From contig CAWDDC010000001.1 in assembly GCA_963801045.1 (NCBI GenBank), forward strand, positions 248,001 through 312,000: DNA of 64,000 nt. Reading direction: 5' to 3'. A program made the position numbers and the translations under genes. Source of the stretch: JACCWP01 sp963801045. Its GTDB lineage: Bacteria > Actinomycetota > Actinomycetes > Propionibacteriales > Nocardioidaceae. Numbering within the stretch: the first letter of the stretch is position 1; the number at the start of each line of letters is the position of its first letter. The notes beneath the pieces were generated by a model, which ran no database searches, had not been told where the DNA came from, and saw nothing but the letters and a program-made list of their open reading frames with translations. Positions 32,342-42,188 of this stretch are shown here, in pieces.

Positions 32342-33210
32342 GTCCCCGAGCGTCATCACCCCGTCGGCCCTGCGGCAGTGGCCGCTGCCCGGCCCGGGCG
32401 GGTCGAAGTACGGCCGGGGCCACGCCCTGGTCGTCGGCGGTGCGGCCCGGACCCCCGGCGGAGCCCTGCTGGCGGGCGTCGGCGTGCTGCGGGCGGGGGC
32501 GGGCTACCTGCAGCTCGCGGTCGCGGAGTCGGTGGCGCCCGCGCTCGGCGTCGCCGTCCCGGAGGCGGGAGTCATCGGTCTGCCCGAGGCCGCGGGCGGG
32601 TCGGTGCGGCGGCGACGCGGCCGAGCAGCTCGAGAGCGCGCTGTCCACCGCCGACGTGGTGCTCATCGGGCCCGGTCTCGACGAGCCCGAGAACTCCGCC
32701 GAGCTGATGGCCGGCATCGTCGCCCGGCTGCGCGACGACACCCGGGTCGTGCTGGACGCGTACGCGCTCGGGGTGCTGCCGGGCCAGGCCGAGGCGGTCG
32801 AGGCCCTGCGCGGACGGGTGGTGCTGACGCCCAACACCGAGGAGGTGGGCCGGCTGCTCGAGCGCGACTCCGAGTCAGTGTCCGACGACGTCGCCGGCGC
32901 GGCCGCGGAGATCGCCGATCGCTACGGCGCGGTCGTGTGCGCGAAGGGCAACGTCCTCTCCCCCGACGGCGGCCGCTGGGAGAGCTCGACCGGCCACAGC
33001 GGGCTCGGCACCTCCGGCAGCGGCGACGTGATGGCCGGCGTCGTCACCGGGCTGCTCGCCCGCGGCGCCACCCTCGACCAGGCGGCCTGCTGGGGCGTCC
33101 ACCTGCACGCCACCGCCGGCGACCGGCTGGCGGCGCGGCTCGGACCGCTGGGCTTCCTGGCCCGCGACCTGCTCGACGAGCTGCCGCTGGTGCTCACCGA
33201 GCTGAGCTGA
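32334..33210 (+). CDS. nnrD: ADP/ATP-dependent NAD(P)H-hydrate dehydratase, one extra base
   Basis: About 291 residues of the ribokinase-like YjeF C-terminal domain family. KYGRGHALVVGGAARTPGGA near residue 25 (nucleotide loop), VVLIGPGLD, LTPNTEEVGRLL and GLGTSGSGDVMAGVVTGLLA, the catalytic GSGD-type motif. It returns hydrated, damaged NADH/NADPH to the normal form. No NnrE epimerase domain is fused or adjacent. An extra base near 32615 (SVRRRRGR in place of GGDAAEQ) splits the frame. Confidence 0.92.
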
Positions 33211-33226
33211 CCGACCGGCCAACGAC

Positions 33227-34823
33227 TCAGTAGCCACCGCGACGGCGCACCCGCAGCGGCCGGCCGTCGGGGTCGTGCACCCAGCGGTAGACCGGTGTCG
33301 CCCACAGCCGGGTGAGCGTGGACGGCGCGCGCGTCGTCATGGCGGCGCACGTGCCCGGGCGGTCGAGGCCCGCGCCGCCCGTCCCGGTGCCAGTCGTCCA
33401 GGGCGTCGGCCGCGGCGTCGAGGGCGCGCGACGCACTGCTCCGCGTCCAGCAGGTCGTCGACTGCGCTCGTCGGAGCGGCCCAGGTGCTCGCGCACCAGC
33501 CGCAGCCGCAGGTCGCGGGCCAGCACGCGCGCACCGGCACCGTCGCCACGCGGGTCCGTGGGCTCGCGCGGGTCGCGCTCGTCGTCCACGACCGCCGCGT
33601 TGAGCTCGCTGTCGTGGCTCCACGAGCGCCGGTTGAGGTTGTCGCTGCCCACCGTCACCCAGACGTCGTCGACGATGCAGACCTTGGCGTGCACGTAGAT
33701 CGGCGTCCCCGCGGAGTTCTCCAGGTCGTACAGGTGCAGCCGGTCACCGCCGACCGCGCGGGCCCGCCGCAGGGCGTCGTAGCGGCCGAGCCGGTAGGGC
33801 CGGTCTGCGAGCACGCCGTCCTGGTCGGGGTGGCGGGGCAGCACCGCGACCACGTGCAGCGCCGGGCTGCTGCTCCAGCGCGTCGGCGAGCAGGTCGCCG
33901 ACGTCGGTCGACCACAGGTACTGGTCCTCGAGGTAGACCAGCCGGCGCGCCTCGCCGACCACCTTCGCGTAGCCACGGGCGATCGAGCGCTCGCCGTCCG
34001 GCGCGTACGGGTACGGCGGCCGCACCTTCGGGTACGTCCGCAGCAGCTGCACCCGCATCCGGCCGACCTCGCGGCGGGGGCGACGCCTGCGGCGGCAGCG
34101 TGCTCGGCGTCAGCCGCGCGCCCCGGATCCGGTCGAGCACCCGGGCGATCGGGTTGTCCTCGTCGGCGTTGGTCGGGTTGTCCCAGCGCTCGCGGAACAC
34201 CGTCTCGACGTCGGCGACCGCCGGCCCACGGATCTCCAGCTGCACGTCGTGCCACGGCGGGTTCGGCCCGTACGCCTTCGCCATCCGCAGCGGCTGCGGG
34301 TCGCCGGCGTGCTGCGTCGTCGTCGCGCCGGCTGTGGCACAGGTCGATCCCGCCGACGAAGGCCACGTCGTGCTCCGGGCGGCCGGGACAGCGGACCACC
34401 ACCAGCTTCTGGTGGTGGCTGCCCATCCGGCGCACCCGCTGGTCGAGGATCACCTGACCGCCCGACGCCTCGATCTCGCGGTCGAGCGAGCGGTTCTCGT
34501 GCGCGCTGAACTGCAGCGCGTCGATGTGCGAGCGCCAGACCAGGCCGCGCACGCACGCCCCGCGGTGCGCGGCGCGCCTCGAACATCTCCGCGACGGTCG
34601 GCCCGTCCGCCGTCAGCTTCTGGTCCGGGTCGCCCCGCCAGTCGGTGAAGAAGACCTGGTCACCGTCGCCGGCCTGCCCGACGCACTCGGCCAGCCGGCG
34701 GAAGTACTCGACGCCGTGCACCAGCGGGGTGCAGTCGTTGCCGTCGCGCCACGAGGGCAGGTCGGTGGCGTCGTTGGCACGCTCGGCCGCGGTCAGGAAC
34801 CAGTCGGCCAGCTCGGTGGGCAT
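33227..34823 (-). CDS. Phospholipase D-like protein with two HKD motifs, seven extra bases
   Basis: About 530 residues. Both HxKxxxxD motifs are visible: MGSHHQKLVVVRCPG with HDVAFVGGIDLCHSR near 34390-34320, and PIYVHAKVCIVDDVWVTVGS with DNLNRRSWSHDSELNA near 33690-33610. This places it among phospholipase D/cardiolipin synthase-type phosphodiesterases; the long spacing and PPYPYAPDGERSIARGY in between match actinobacterial phospholipase D. No signal peptide, so probably cytoplasmic or membrane-peripheral. Seven single-base insertions between about 34570 and 33380 put the protein in turn in all three frames. Starts nine bases after the glycoside hydrolase stop. Confidence 0.85.
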
Positions 34824-34832
34824 CCGGCTCAG

Positions 34833-36777
34833 TCAACCACCGGGTCCAGCCGCAGCACACGTCACCCCGTGCGGGCCGAGCGTCACCTTGTCCACGGGCT
34901 CGTCGGTGCCCAGCGCGAGCAACCGGCCGTCCCGCACCACCGGTGTCACCGTCTTCTCCTGCGCCGACTGGCTGACCAGCCAGGCGAAGCGGCGGCCGTC
35001 GTCGTGCACGAGCGTGTCGGTGAAGACCTCCGGGTCGTCCACGACGACCGGCGCGCGGATGCCCGCCAGCTGCGCGAGCGCCGCGTAGAGCCGGTGGGTC
35101 GGCTCGGGGTTGACCCGGTCGAGGCAGGAGGCCATGTGCTCCAGCGGGTACGTCGACAGCACCACCTCGCCGGCACCGACCGGGTGCCGCAGCAGCGCCG
35201 GCCGGCCGTGCCCGTCGACGGCCACGACCCGGGCTCCGCGCGGCTCGACCGGCAGGTACGCCCGGCTGTGCTCGTTGCCGCCCGCCCGCACCCGCAGCAC
35301 CTCGCCCGCCGCGATGCCGCCCAGCTCCTCGGTGAACGTCAGCTCGACGACGTCGTCGTCGATCGGGTTGTTCAGGCCGTAGTCCAGCTGGTGCTCCACG
35401 CCGCACAGGTCGCCCAGCGGGATCCACCCGGCGCGCTGGAACGGGCGAGTCGCCGGCGCAGTAGGACAGGTAGACGACAGCGCCGCCGGCCGCGAGCTCG
35501 CCCAGCTGCTGCCAGGTCGGCGCGGTCAGCTGCCGGGCCGACGGCAGCAGGTAGAGCCGGCAGTCCTCGACCAGGCCGTCCTCCTCCCGGGTGAACCCGA
35601 CCGGCAGGCCCGCCTCGCGAGCCGCCACGTAGCCCTGCCGCAGCGACCGGAAGATCAGCGTGCGGTCGTCGGGCCGGGTGAACGGGTACTGGCGCTCGAG
35701 GTAGGACGTCACCACCAGCGCGGCGTCGACGTCCTCGCGCCGGCAGTGCACGAAGTCGACGTCGTCCAGGGTGCGCGCGAAGTCGGCGAGCTCGAGCAGC
35801 GCCGGCTTGGGAGTGCCGTCGTTGGTGGTGATGCCGAAGTGCATCTCGAACGGGTGGTGGCGGTAGGGGTCCTGGTCGGCCAGGTGGTCGTAGTCGGTGT
35901 TGTTCCAGGCGATCCACCCGGTGGCCCCGGCGAGCAGCGAGTTGTGCAGCGACTGGCGGTAGTAGGCCGCCTGGCTGGCCGCCGACGCGAAGTCGCTGGT
36001 CAGGCCGAACTCCTCCAGCACGACCGGACGATCCGCCACCGCCGCGAGCTCACAGATGAAGGCCGCGTTGAGGTGCTGGCGGACGGCATCGCTGTCCATC
36101 CGGTAGACGTGCGGGCCGACGAAGTCGACGAGCGCGCCGGTCTCCCGTACGGAGAACCCGTTGTCCTCGCCGGTGACCTCGACGCCCCACGCCCCGTCGC
36201 CGAGCGAGACCGGCTGGTGCCCACCGCCGGCGCGTACGGCCGACACCATCAGCTGGGCCCACGCGGACACCTGCTCGGTGGGGGCGGGCGGCTGGTCGAA
36301 CCGGCGGCCGTAGATCGGCATCTCGTTGCTGATCAGCCAGCCCGCGACCGCCGGGTGCCCGGCGAACCTGCGCGTCGTCTGCTCGACGAACCAGGCCTGG
36401 CGGGAGACCATCCACACGTCGGCGTACAGGTCGCGGCCGTCGCGCCAGGACGGGTCCCAGTTCTCGCCGGACATGTGCCCGACGATGTGGGTGGGGATGC
36501 TCGTCATGCCGCACTCGGTGTGCGCGTCGAGGAAGTCGGCGAAGTGCGCCATCTTCTCCTCGTCGAGGCGATCGGGCTCGGGCATGAAGTCCGGCCAGTA
36601 GAAGAACGACCGCGTCTGCCCGAGTCCGTGCCGGGCCAGCACCTTCAGCTCCTCGCGCACGACGGCGGGGTCGTAGCTGCGCCACATCAGCGGACCGCCC
36701 GTACGCGACCAGAAGTTGGCGCCCAGCCACGCGACCGGCTCGCCGGCGACCTCGACCTTGGCGGAGTTGCGGATCAT
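34833..36777 (-). CDS. Glycoside hydrolase (clan A, GH5-like beta-glycosidase), one extra base
   Basis: About 647 residues, no signal peptide. The TIM barrel fills residues 1-380: LGANFWSRTGGPLMWRSY, acid/base Glu in VAGWLISNEMPIYGRR near residue 155, and nucleophile Glu in PVVLEEFGLTSDF near residue 265, and GATGWIAWNNTDYDH. The C-terminal part resembles a beta-galactosidase trimerisation-type or glutamine amidotransferase-like domain (DCRLYLLPSARQLTAPTW; GEVVLSTYPLEHM). Specificity could be beta-mannoside or beta-glucoside; I cannot choose. The last gene of the sugar ABC operon but one, so the substrate is likely imported oligosaccharide. An extra base near 35445 breaks the frame. Confidence 0.8.
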
Positions 36778-36802
36778 GGGACGGGCGTTCCTCTCGACGG
36801 AG

Positions 36803-37642
36803 TCACTTGACGGCGCCGGCGGTGAGGCCGGCCACCAGGTAGCGCTGCAGCAGCAGGAAGCCGACGACGACCGGCACGCTGACCACGATCGACGCCGCCA
36901 TCACCTCGTTCCAGTACACGTTGGTCTGGGTGGAGTACTCCCGCAGGCCGATGGACAGGGTGCGGGTGTCGGAGGTGGTCATCACCGAGGCGAACAGGGT
37001 CTCCCCCCACGCGGTCATGAACGCGTAGATGGACACCGCCGCGATGCCCGGCGCCGCACTCGGCAGCACCACCCGGATCAAGGTGGTCAGCGGGCCCGCG
37101 CCGTCGACGTGCGCCGCCTCGTCCAGCTCGCGCGGGATGGAGTCGAGGTAGCCGACCAGCATCCAGATCGCGAACGGCAGCGAGAACGTCAGGTAGGTGA
37201 TGGTGAGCCCGACGCGGCTGCCCTGCAGCGGGAAGCCGGTGAGCTCGCCGATCTGGACGAAGATGAGGTACAGCGGCAGCAGGAACAAGATGCCGGGGAA
37301 CATCTGCGTGGACAGCACCGTGACCCGGAACGTCCCCCGCCCGGAGAACCGGTAGCGGCTGATCGCGTACGCCGCGAAGATCGCCAGCAGCACCGACACG
37401 ATGGTCGCGGCGACCGACACGATCGTGCTGTTGATGAAGTAGCGGGTCAGCGGGATCGTCGACCAGATGTCCACGAACGGGCGCAGGGTGAGCGTGTCGG
37501 GGATCCAGGTGAACTCGCCCTGGACGTCGGCCAACGGCTTGAGCGAGCTGATCACCATCACGTAGATCGGGGCGAGGGTGAACAGGGTGAGCCCCGTCAG
37601 TCCCACGACGCGGAGGATGCGGAAGCCACGGCTCTCATGCAT
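36803..37642 (-). CDS. Carbohydrate ABC transporter permease, MalG type
   Basis: 279 residues, six membrane segments, intact. The EAA loop that contacts the ATPase is IPRELDEAAHVDGAGPLTTL with VLPSAAPG near residue 190. N-terminus ILRVVGLTGLTLFTLAPIYV. ATG at 37642 follows AGGAGAG and lies inside the end of the upstream permease (8-base overlap). It forms a heterodimer with the MalF-type permease. Confidence 0.94.
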   Translation of the reverse strand: MHESRGFRILRVVGLTGLTLFTLAPIYVMVISSLKPLADVQGEFTWIPDTLTLRPFVDIWSTIPLTRYFINSTIVSVAATIVSVLLAIFAAYAISRYRFSGRGTFRVTVLSTQMFPGILFLLPLYLIFVQIGELTGFPLQGSRVGLTITYLTFSLPFAIWMLVGYLDSIPRELDEAAHVDGAGPLTTLIRVVLPSAAPGIAAVSIYAFMTAWGETLFASVMTTSDTRTLSIGLREYSTQTNVYWNEVMAASIVVSVPVVVGFLLLQRYLVAGLTAGAVK

Positions 37643-38624
37643 CGTCGGCTCTCCTGTTCACCAGCAGGTACACGGACGTGACCACGAGCAGGAACAGCAG
37701 CAGCAGCACGGACATCGCCGAGCCCAGCCCGAAGTTCCAGGTGAGGAAGGACGCGTTGTAGATGTGGATGGCCAGCAGGTCGGCCGACGGCGGCACCGAT
37801 GACGAGAACAGGATGTAGGGGACGTTGAAGTCGTTGAACGTCCACAGGAAGAGCACGAGGACGAGCACCAGGTTCACCGGCCGCAGCATCGGCAGCGTGA
37901 AGTGCCGGAACTGGTGCCACGGACCGGCGCCGTCCACGGCCGCCGCCTCGTAGATCTCGTCGGAGATGGACTGCAGCCCCGCCATCAGGGCGAGGAAGGC
38001 GAACGGCCAGTGTCGCCACACCGACACCACCACCATGCTCACGAACGCGTTGTCGCCGATCAGCCAGAAGGTCGTGCCGGACGTGATCCCGGTCTGCTCG
38101 AGCAGCGTGTTCAGCATGCCGGTGTCGCGCTCGAGCATGAACTTCCAGGTGATCACGCCGGCGTAGATCGGGAGCGCGTACGGCACGAGGAACAGCGTGC
38201 GCAGCAGCCCACGACCACGGGACGGCCGCTGCAGCAGGACCGCCCCGAACATCCCTAGGCTCCAGGACAGGACCACGCTGGCGGTGGCGAACCCGAGGGT
38301 GACGAGGAACGAGTTGAGCAGCGCGTCCCCGACCGAGCCGTCGACGTCGATGGCGACCCGGAAGTTCTCCAGCCCGATGCCGGGCGCCTCCGTCCACTGC
38401 CGCAGGTAGAACTGGGTGAGCTCCAGCGTGCTCATGTAGATCCCGGCCAGCATCGGGATCACGTGCACCAGCAGCTCGAACACGATCGCCGGCAGGATCA
38501 GCAGGTACGGGAGGAACCGCGGCGTCAGGGAGCGCCGACGGCGCGGCCGGCGACCAGCACCGGTCGGCTCCGCTGGGGAGGGGGTGCTGGTCGCCGCGCG
38601 CGTGCCCGAGGTGGTCACCGGCAC
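37635..38624 (-). CDS. Carbohydrate ABC transporter permease, MalF type
   Basis: 329 residues, six membrane segments after a basic, Pro/Arg-rich cytoplasmic tail (residues 1-35, GRRPRRRRSLTPRFLPY). EAA loop ISDEIYEAAAVDGAGPWHQF near residue 225. GTG start at 38622-38624, six bases after the binding-protein stop. Intact. Confidence 0.94.
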   Translation of the reverse strand: MPVTTSGTRAATSTPSPAEPTGAGRRPRRRRSLTPRFLPYLLILPAIVFELLVHVIPMLAGIYMSTLELTQFYLRQWTEAPGIGLENFRVAIDVDGSVGDALLNSFLVTLGFATASVVLSWSLGMFGAVLLQRPSRGRGLLRTLFLVPYALPIYAGVITWKFMLERDTGMLNTLLEQTGITSGTTFWLIGDNAFVSMVVVSVWRHWPFAFLALMAGLQSISDEIYEAAAVDGAGPWHQFRHFTLPMLRPVNLVLVLVLFLWTFNDFNVPYILFSSSVPPSADLLAIHIYNASFLTWNFGLGSAMSVLLLLFLLVVTSVYLLVNRRADDA

Positions 38625-38630
38625 GGTGCG

Positions 38631-39953
38631 TCAGCCACCGCTGGACATCTGCTGCTCGGCGCCGCTGAGGGCTTCCTCCACCACGTCGGGCGTCACCGAC
38701 TCACCTGTCGCCGCCTGGGCGATCAGGTCGTTGACGGCGTTGCCCACCGTGGTCTCGAACTGGCTCTCGTTCGGGATCATCGGCATCGTCGCCGCCGTCT
38801 CGGCGAGCACCTGGTTGAAGATCTTGAGGTTCTCGGTCTGGAACGCCTTGTCCTGCGCGGCCTCCTCGGTGACCGGCAGCGAGCCGAACGCCTGGTTGAG
38901 GATCACCTGCTCCTCGGGGGAGGTCATGAAGTCGACGAACTGCATGGCGGCCTCCTCGTTGGAGTCCTGGAACACCGAGATGTTGATGCCCGCCACGTGG
39001 CTGTTGATCTCCTCACCCTCTGCCGGCATCGAGGTGGGGAACGGGATCGGGACGACGCCGTACTCCTCGGGCTTCATGCCGTTGGACCTGATCGTGGCCT
39101 CGGTGTTGTTCTGCGCCATGATCATCCCGGCCTCGCCCGAGGTGAAGTCGTCGACCGCCTCCTGGGTGGTGGCGTTCTGCGCGGCGCTCGGGTTCACGAT
39201 GCCCTCGTCGCCGATGAGGTCGACGTACTGCTGGACGGCGGCGACGGCCTCGTCGGAGGTGAAGTCGGCCTCGCCCTCGTCGTCGAAGAAGTCGGTGCCC
39301 TGCTGCCGGCCGAACATGAAGGCGAAGTGCACGCTCTCGGTGTAGCTGGCGCCGGCGATCGTCATGCCCCAGACGTCGGAGCCGGGGTCGGTGATCTGCT
39401 CGCCTGCCTGCACCAGCTCCTCCCAGGTGGTGGGCGGCGACTTGATGCCCGCGTCGGCGAAGACCTGCTTGTTGTAGAAGAGCCCGTACGCCAGGCCGTA
39501 CAGCGGCACCGACGTGGGCGTCTCCCCCTCGGCGCCGGTCGACGTCAGGCTGGTCTCGAGGAACTTGTCCTCGCCGCCGATCTGCTCGTACGCCGCGTCG
39601 TCGAAGGGCACGAAGGCGCCGGTCGCCTGCAGCGAGGCCGACCAGGTGTTGCCGATGTTGAGCACGTCCGGGGCGTCGCCGGACGTGGTGGCGGCGAGGA
39701 TGCGGTTGAGCAGGTTGTCCCAGGAGATCACCTCGAGCTCGACCTCGATCCCGGTCTCCTTGGTGAACTTCTCCAGCTCGGGAGTGAGGATCTCCTCGTC
39801 GTTCTCGAGGCTGGTCCCCTGGTTGCTGGCCCAGTAGGTGAGGGTCTGGTCGTCCGACCCGGACCCCCCGTCGTCCGAGGAGCAGCCGGCCGCAGCCAGG
39901 CTCACCGCCAGGGAGATGCTGATCAGGGTTGCCACAACAGGTCGTCTCTGCAC
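38631..39953 (-). CDS. Sugar ABC transporter substrate-binding lipoprotein (family 1)
   Basis: 440 residues from the GTG at 39951-39953, preferred over the GTG at 39965 because GGAG lies six bases before it and the resulting N-terminus VQRRPVVATLISISLAVSLA ends in the lipobox LAAAGC, typical of a lipoprotein signal peptide. The mature part has the MalE-like fold: TLTYWASNQGTS, SGDAPDVLNIGNTWSAS, GLAYGLFYNKQVFADAGI and MTSPEEQVILNQAFGSLPV. It captures a sugar outside the membrane for the two permeases downstream. No ATPase gene is present, so a shared MsmK/UgpC-type ATPase elsewhere must drive import. Confidence 0.94.
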   Translation of the reverse strand: MQRRPVVATLISISLAVSLAAAGCSSDDGGSGSDDQTLTYWASNQGTSLENDEEILTPELEKFTKETGIEVELEVISWDNLLNRILAATTSGDAPDVLNIGNTWSASLQATGAFVPFDDAAYEQIGGEDKFLETSLTSTGAEGETPTSVPLYGLAYGLFYNKQVFADAGIKSPPTTWEELVQAGEQITDPGSDVWGMTIAGASYTESVHFAFMFGRQQGTDFFDDEGEADFTSDEAVAAVQQYVDLIGDEGIVNPSAAQNATTQEAVDDFTSGEAGMIMAQNNTEATIRSNGMKPEEYGVVPIPFPTSMPAEGEEINSHVAGINISVFQDSNEEAAMQFVDFMTSPEEQVILNQAFGSLPVTEEAAQDKAFQTENLKIFNQVLAETAATMPMIPNESQFETTVGNAVNDLIAQAATGESVTPDVVEEALSGAEQQMSSGG

Positions 39954-39973
39954 GGTCGACTCCACGTCTTCGG

Positions 39974-39990
39974 GGCCCGCGAGGCGGGCC
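39974..39990. repeat. GC-rich hairpin in the leader of the sugar-binding protein gene
   Basis: GGCCCGC-GAG-GCGGGCC is a perfect 7-bp stem with a 3-base loop, 20 bases before the start of the binding-protein gene. In the transcript it would form just upstream of the ribosome site and could slow translation or mark mRNA processing. No known riboswitch is recognised. Confidence 0.5.
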
Positions 39991-40000
39991 GCTGCATGGA

Positions 40001-40021
40001 CGGGACATTTCGGTCATCCCG
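40001..40021. promoter_or_regulatory. Inverted repeat, possible operator of the sugar ABC operon
   Basis: CGGGA at 40001-40005 and TCCCG at 40017-40021 form an inverted repeat around an 11-base centre (CATTTCGGTCA), in the 140-bp gap between the divergent sugar ABC operon and the matrixin-like protease gene. No regulator gene is adjacent. The short arms make this weak. Confidence 0.3.
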
Positions 40022-40094
40022 GTGGGTGACAACGTAGTCATCTCCGCGAATCGGTGCCACTCGGACCGGTTGGAGGCGGGGGGATACTCGCTGT

Positions 40095-41000
40095 ATGTGG
40101 GGGTGGGACGGGCCAGGGGCCCTCGGGCGGTGGCGGCGGCGACGCCGGATGACGCGCCTGCTCGCCGAGCTCGACCGGGTCGACCTGGCGGCGCCGGCGA
40201 CGACGTCGGTGCAGCTCGGCCGCCGGTCCCCGGGCCGGGAACGGCTGCGCACCGTCGTGAGCGTGCTCGCGGTGGGCGCGCTGCTGCTGGTGGCGTGGCA
40301 GGTCAACGGGCACCTGCGCGCACCGTCGGGCGGACCTCAGCAGCTGCAGAGCCGGATCGCCCCCAGCGGCCCGGTGGGCGACGGCCTCGAGCGGCCGGAC
40401 CAGGTCGACACCGGCGACGGGGCCTACCGCTTCAGCCTGGTGACCTCCGACGGCTCCCCCGTCGCCTACGCCGCGTGCCGGCCGGTGGAGCTGGTCCTCA
40501 ACCCCGACGGCGGCCCGCCCGGTGGCGACGACCTGGTCGACGAGGCGGCGGAGGCGGTGTCCGATGCCAGCGGCCTCACCGTCGAGGTGGTGGGCGAGTC
40601 CGACGCGCGGCCGGGCAGCGACCGTGACCTGGTGACGGCGAGCGGGAGCTGGCCGCCGTCGCTGGTGGCGTGGAGCGACCCGGAGGAGTCGCCCCGGCTC
40701 GACGGTGCGGTCGCCGGCTACGCGGGCAGCGCCTGGTCCAAGCACGACGGCGACACGACGTACGTCAGCGGCGCGGTCACGTTCGACGCGCCCCAGGTCG
40801 AGGACCTGGTCGTGGGCGGTCAGTGGGAGGCCGCGCGCGGCATCGTCACGCACGAGCTCGCGCACCTGCTCGGCCTCGGCCACGTCGACGACCCCACGCA
40901 GCTGATGTACCCGCAGGCCCAGCTCGACGTCACCACGCTGCAGGACGGCGACCAGGCCGGCCTGGCTGCCCTCGGCGACGGACCGTGCGTGGACTGGTGA
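40095..41000 (+). CDS. Matrixin-like zinc metalloprotease with N-terminal membrane anchor
   Basis: 301 residues, intact. One membrane segment (LRTVVSVLAVGALLLVAWQV, residues 51-70) after a basic cytoplasmic tail, so a type II-like or signal-anchored protein facing outward. The zinc motif is THELAHLLGLGHVDD (HExxHxxGxxH) near residue 255, followed by QLMYPQ, the Met-turn of metzincins. YAACRPVELVLNP begins the catalytic domain. Actinobacteria hold many of these small matrixin-like proteins; substrates are unknown. ATG 40095 may be leaderless (GATACT six bases before); another in-frame ATG is at 40149. Confidence 0.85.
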   Translation: MWGWDGPGALGRWRRRRRMTRLLAELDRVDLAAPATTSVQLGRRSPGRERLRTVVSVLAVGALLLVAWQVNGHLRAPSGGPQQLQSRIAPSGPVGDGLERPDQVDTGDGAYRFSLVTSDGSPVAYAACRPVELVLNPDGGPPGGDDLVDEAAEAVSDASGLTVEVVGESDARPGSDRDLVTASGSWPPSLVAWSDPEESPRLDGAVAGYAGSAWSKHDGDTTYVSGAVTFDAPQVEDLVVGGQWEAARGIVTHELAHLLGLGHVDDPTQLMYPQAQLDVTTLQDGDQAGLAALGDGPCVDW

Positions 41001-41034
41001 GCCGGGCCTCGTCCCGTCAGATCAGCGCGCGCCG

Positions 41035-42066
41035 TCAGCGGGCGAACTCGGCCCGGACGCCGAGCAGCCGCACCGGCCGGTGGTCCTCGAACCGCTCCAG
41101 CGCGGCCAGCGCGGCCTGCTCGATCAGCGCCGGGTCGTCGGTCGGCTGCTCCAGCGCCAGGCCGTGGGTGCTGGTGAAGAACGGCGCGTGCCGCACCTTC
41201 ACCACGACCCGCGCAGCCGGTCGCTGCTCGGCGACCACGTCCTCGGCGACCCGGCGCGCGATCACCGCGACCTCGCGCCGGACGTCGTCCCAGTCGTCGA
41301 GGTTGGTCTGGAACGTCGTCTCCCGGCTGCGCGAGCGGGCGACGTAGGGCGTGCCGACGACCGGCGTGCGGTCCCAGCCGCGGGCCAGCCGGATCAGCCA
41401 CGGCCCGGTCGCCGGACCAAACGTTGCTGCCAGCGCCTCGCGGTCGGCTGCGGCCAGCTCGCGCACGGTGCCGATGCCGACGTCGGCGAGCTTCTTCGCG
41501 GTCTTGCGCCCGATCCCCCACAGCGCGCTGGTCGGCCGGTCGCCGAGCACGTCGTACCAGGTGTCGTCGGTCAGCCGGAACACGCCGGCAGGCTTGCCGA
41601 AGTCGGTGGCCAGCTTGGCCTGCAGTCGGTTCTCGCCGATGCCGATCGAGCAGTCCAGGGAGGTCGCCTCGCGCACCCGTCGCTGGATGTCCCGGGCGAA
41701 CGCCTCGGGGTCGTCGGTCTCGACCGCGAGGAACGCCTCGTCCCACCCCAGCACCTGGACGACCACGCCGAGATCGCCCAGCACCGCCATCACCTCGGCC
41801 GACGCGGCGTCGTAGGCCGGCTTGTCCACCGGGACGAAGACCGCGTCCGGGCAGCGCCGCACCGCCGTCCGCAGCGGCAGCCCCGAGTGCACGCCGTGCG
41901 CCCTCGCCTCGTACGACGCCGTGCTCACCACGCCGCGCTTGGTGGGGTCGCCGTCGCCGCCGACCACGACCGGCAGCCCGCGCAGCTCGGGGCGGCGCAG
42001 CACCTCGACCGCCGCGATGAACTGGTCGAGGTCGACGTGCAGCACCCAGGCGGCCACGCGCCCCAT
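41035..42066 (-). CDS. dinB: DNA polymerase IV (Y family)
   Basis: 343 residues, intact. Catalytic Asp in VLHVDLDQFIAAVE, steric and nucleotide residues in SYEARAHGVHSGLPL, and the second metal pair in LGWDEAFLAVE. Then the helix-hairpin-helix IGRKTAKKLADVGIGTV and a little-finger domain with SRSRETTFQTNLDDW. It bypasses damaged template bases with low fidelity. The C-terminus ends LLGVRAEFAR without a clear beta-clamp QxxLF motif in view. Start at ATG 42064-42066. Confidence 0.94.
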   Translation of the reverse strand: MGRVAAWVLHVDLDQFIAAVEVLRRPELRGLPVVVGGDGDPTKRGVVSTASYEARAHGVHSGLPLRTAVRRCPDAVFVPVDKPAYDAASAEVMAVLGDLGVVVQVLGWDEAFLAVETDDPEAFARDIQRRVREATSLDCSIGIGENRLQAKLATDFGKPAGVFRLTDDTWYDVLGDRPTSALWGIGRKTAKKLADVGIGTVRELAAADREALAATFGPATGPWLIRLARGWDRTPVVGTPYVARSRSRETTFQTNLDDWDDVRREVAVIARRVAEDVVAEQRPAARVVVKVRHAPFFTSTHGLALEQPTDDPALIEQAALAALERFEDHRPVRLLGVRAEFAR

Positions 42067-42188
42067 GATGACGGGCCTACCCAGAGCGGCACCGGGCCGG
42101 CACGTGGCGCGGGCCACGGGCGGCGGAGGTTTCGCCGGACCGTACCGACGGGTAACAATGGGAGGCACACCACCCGAAGGGACACGAC

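Noticed and set aside
33227..34823. Interpreting the phospholipase D-like gene, with seven breaks, as a decayed pseudogene.
   Set aside because: Both HKD motifs, start and stop are kept, all seven breaks are +1, and equal errors occur in essential-type genes nearby.
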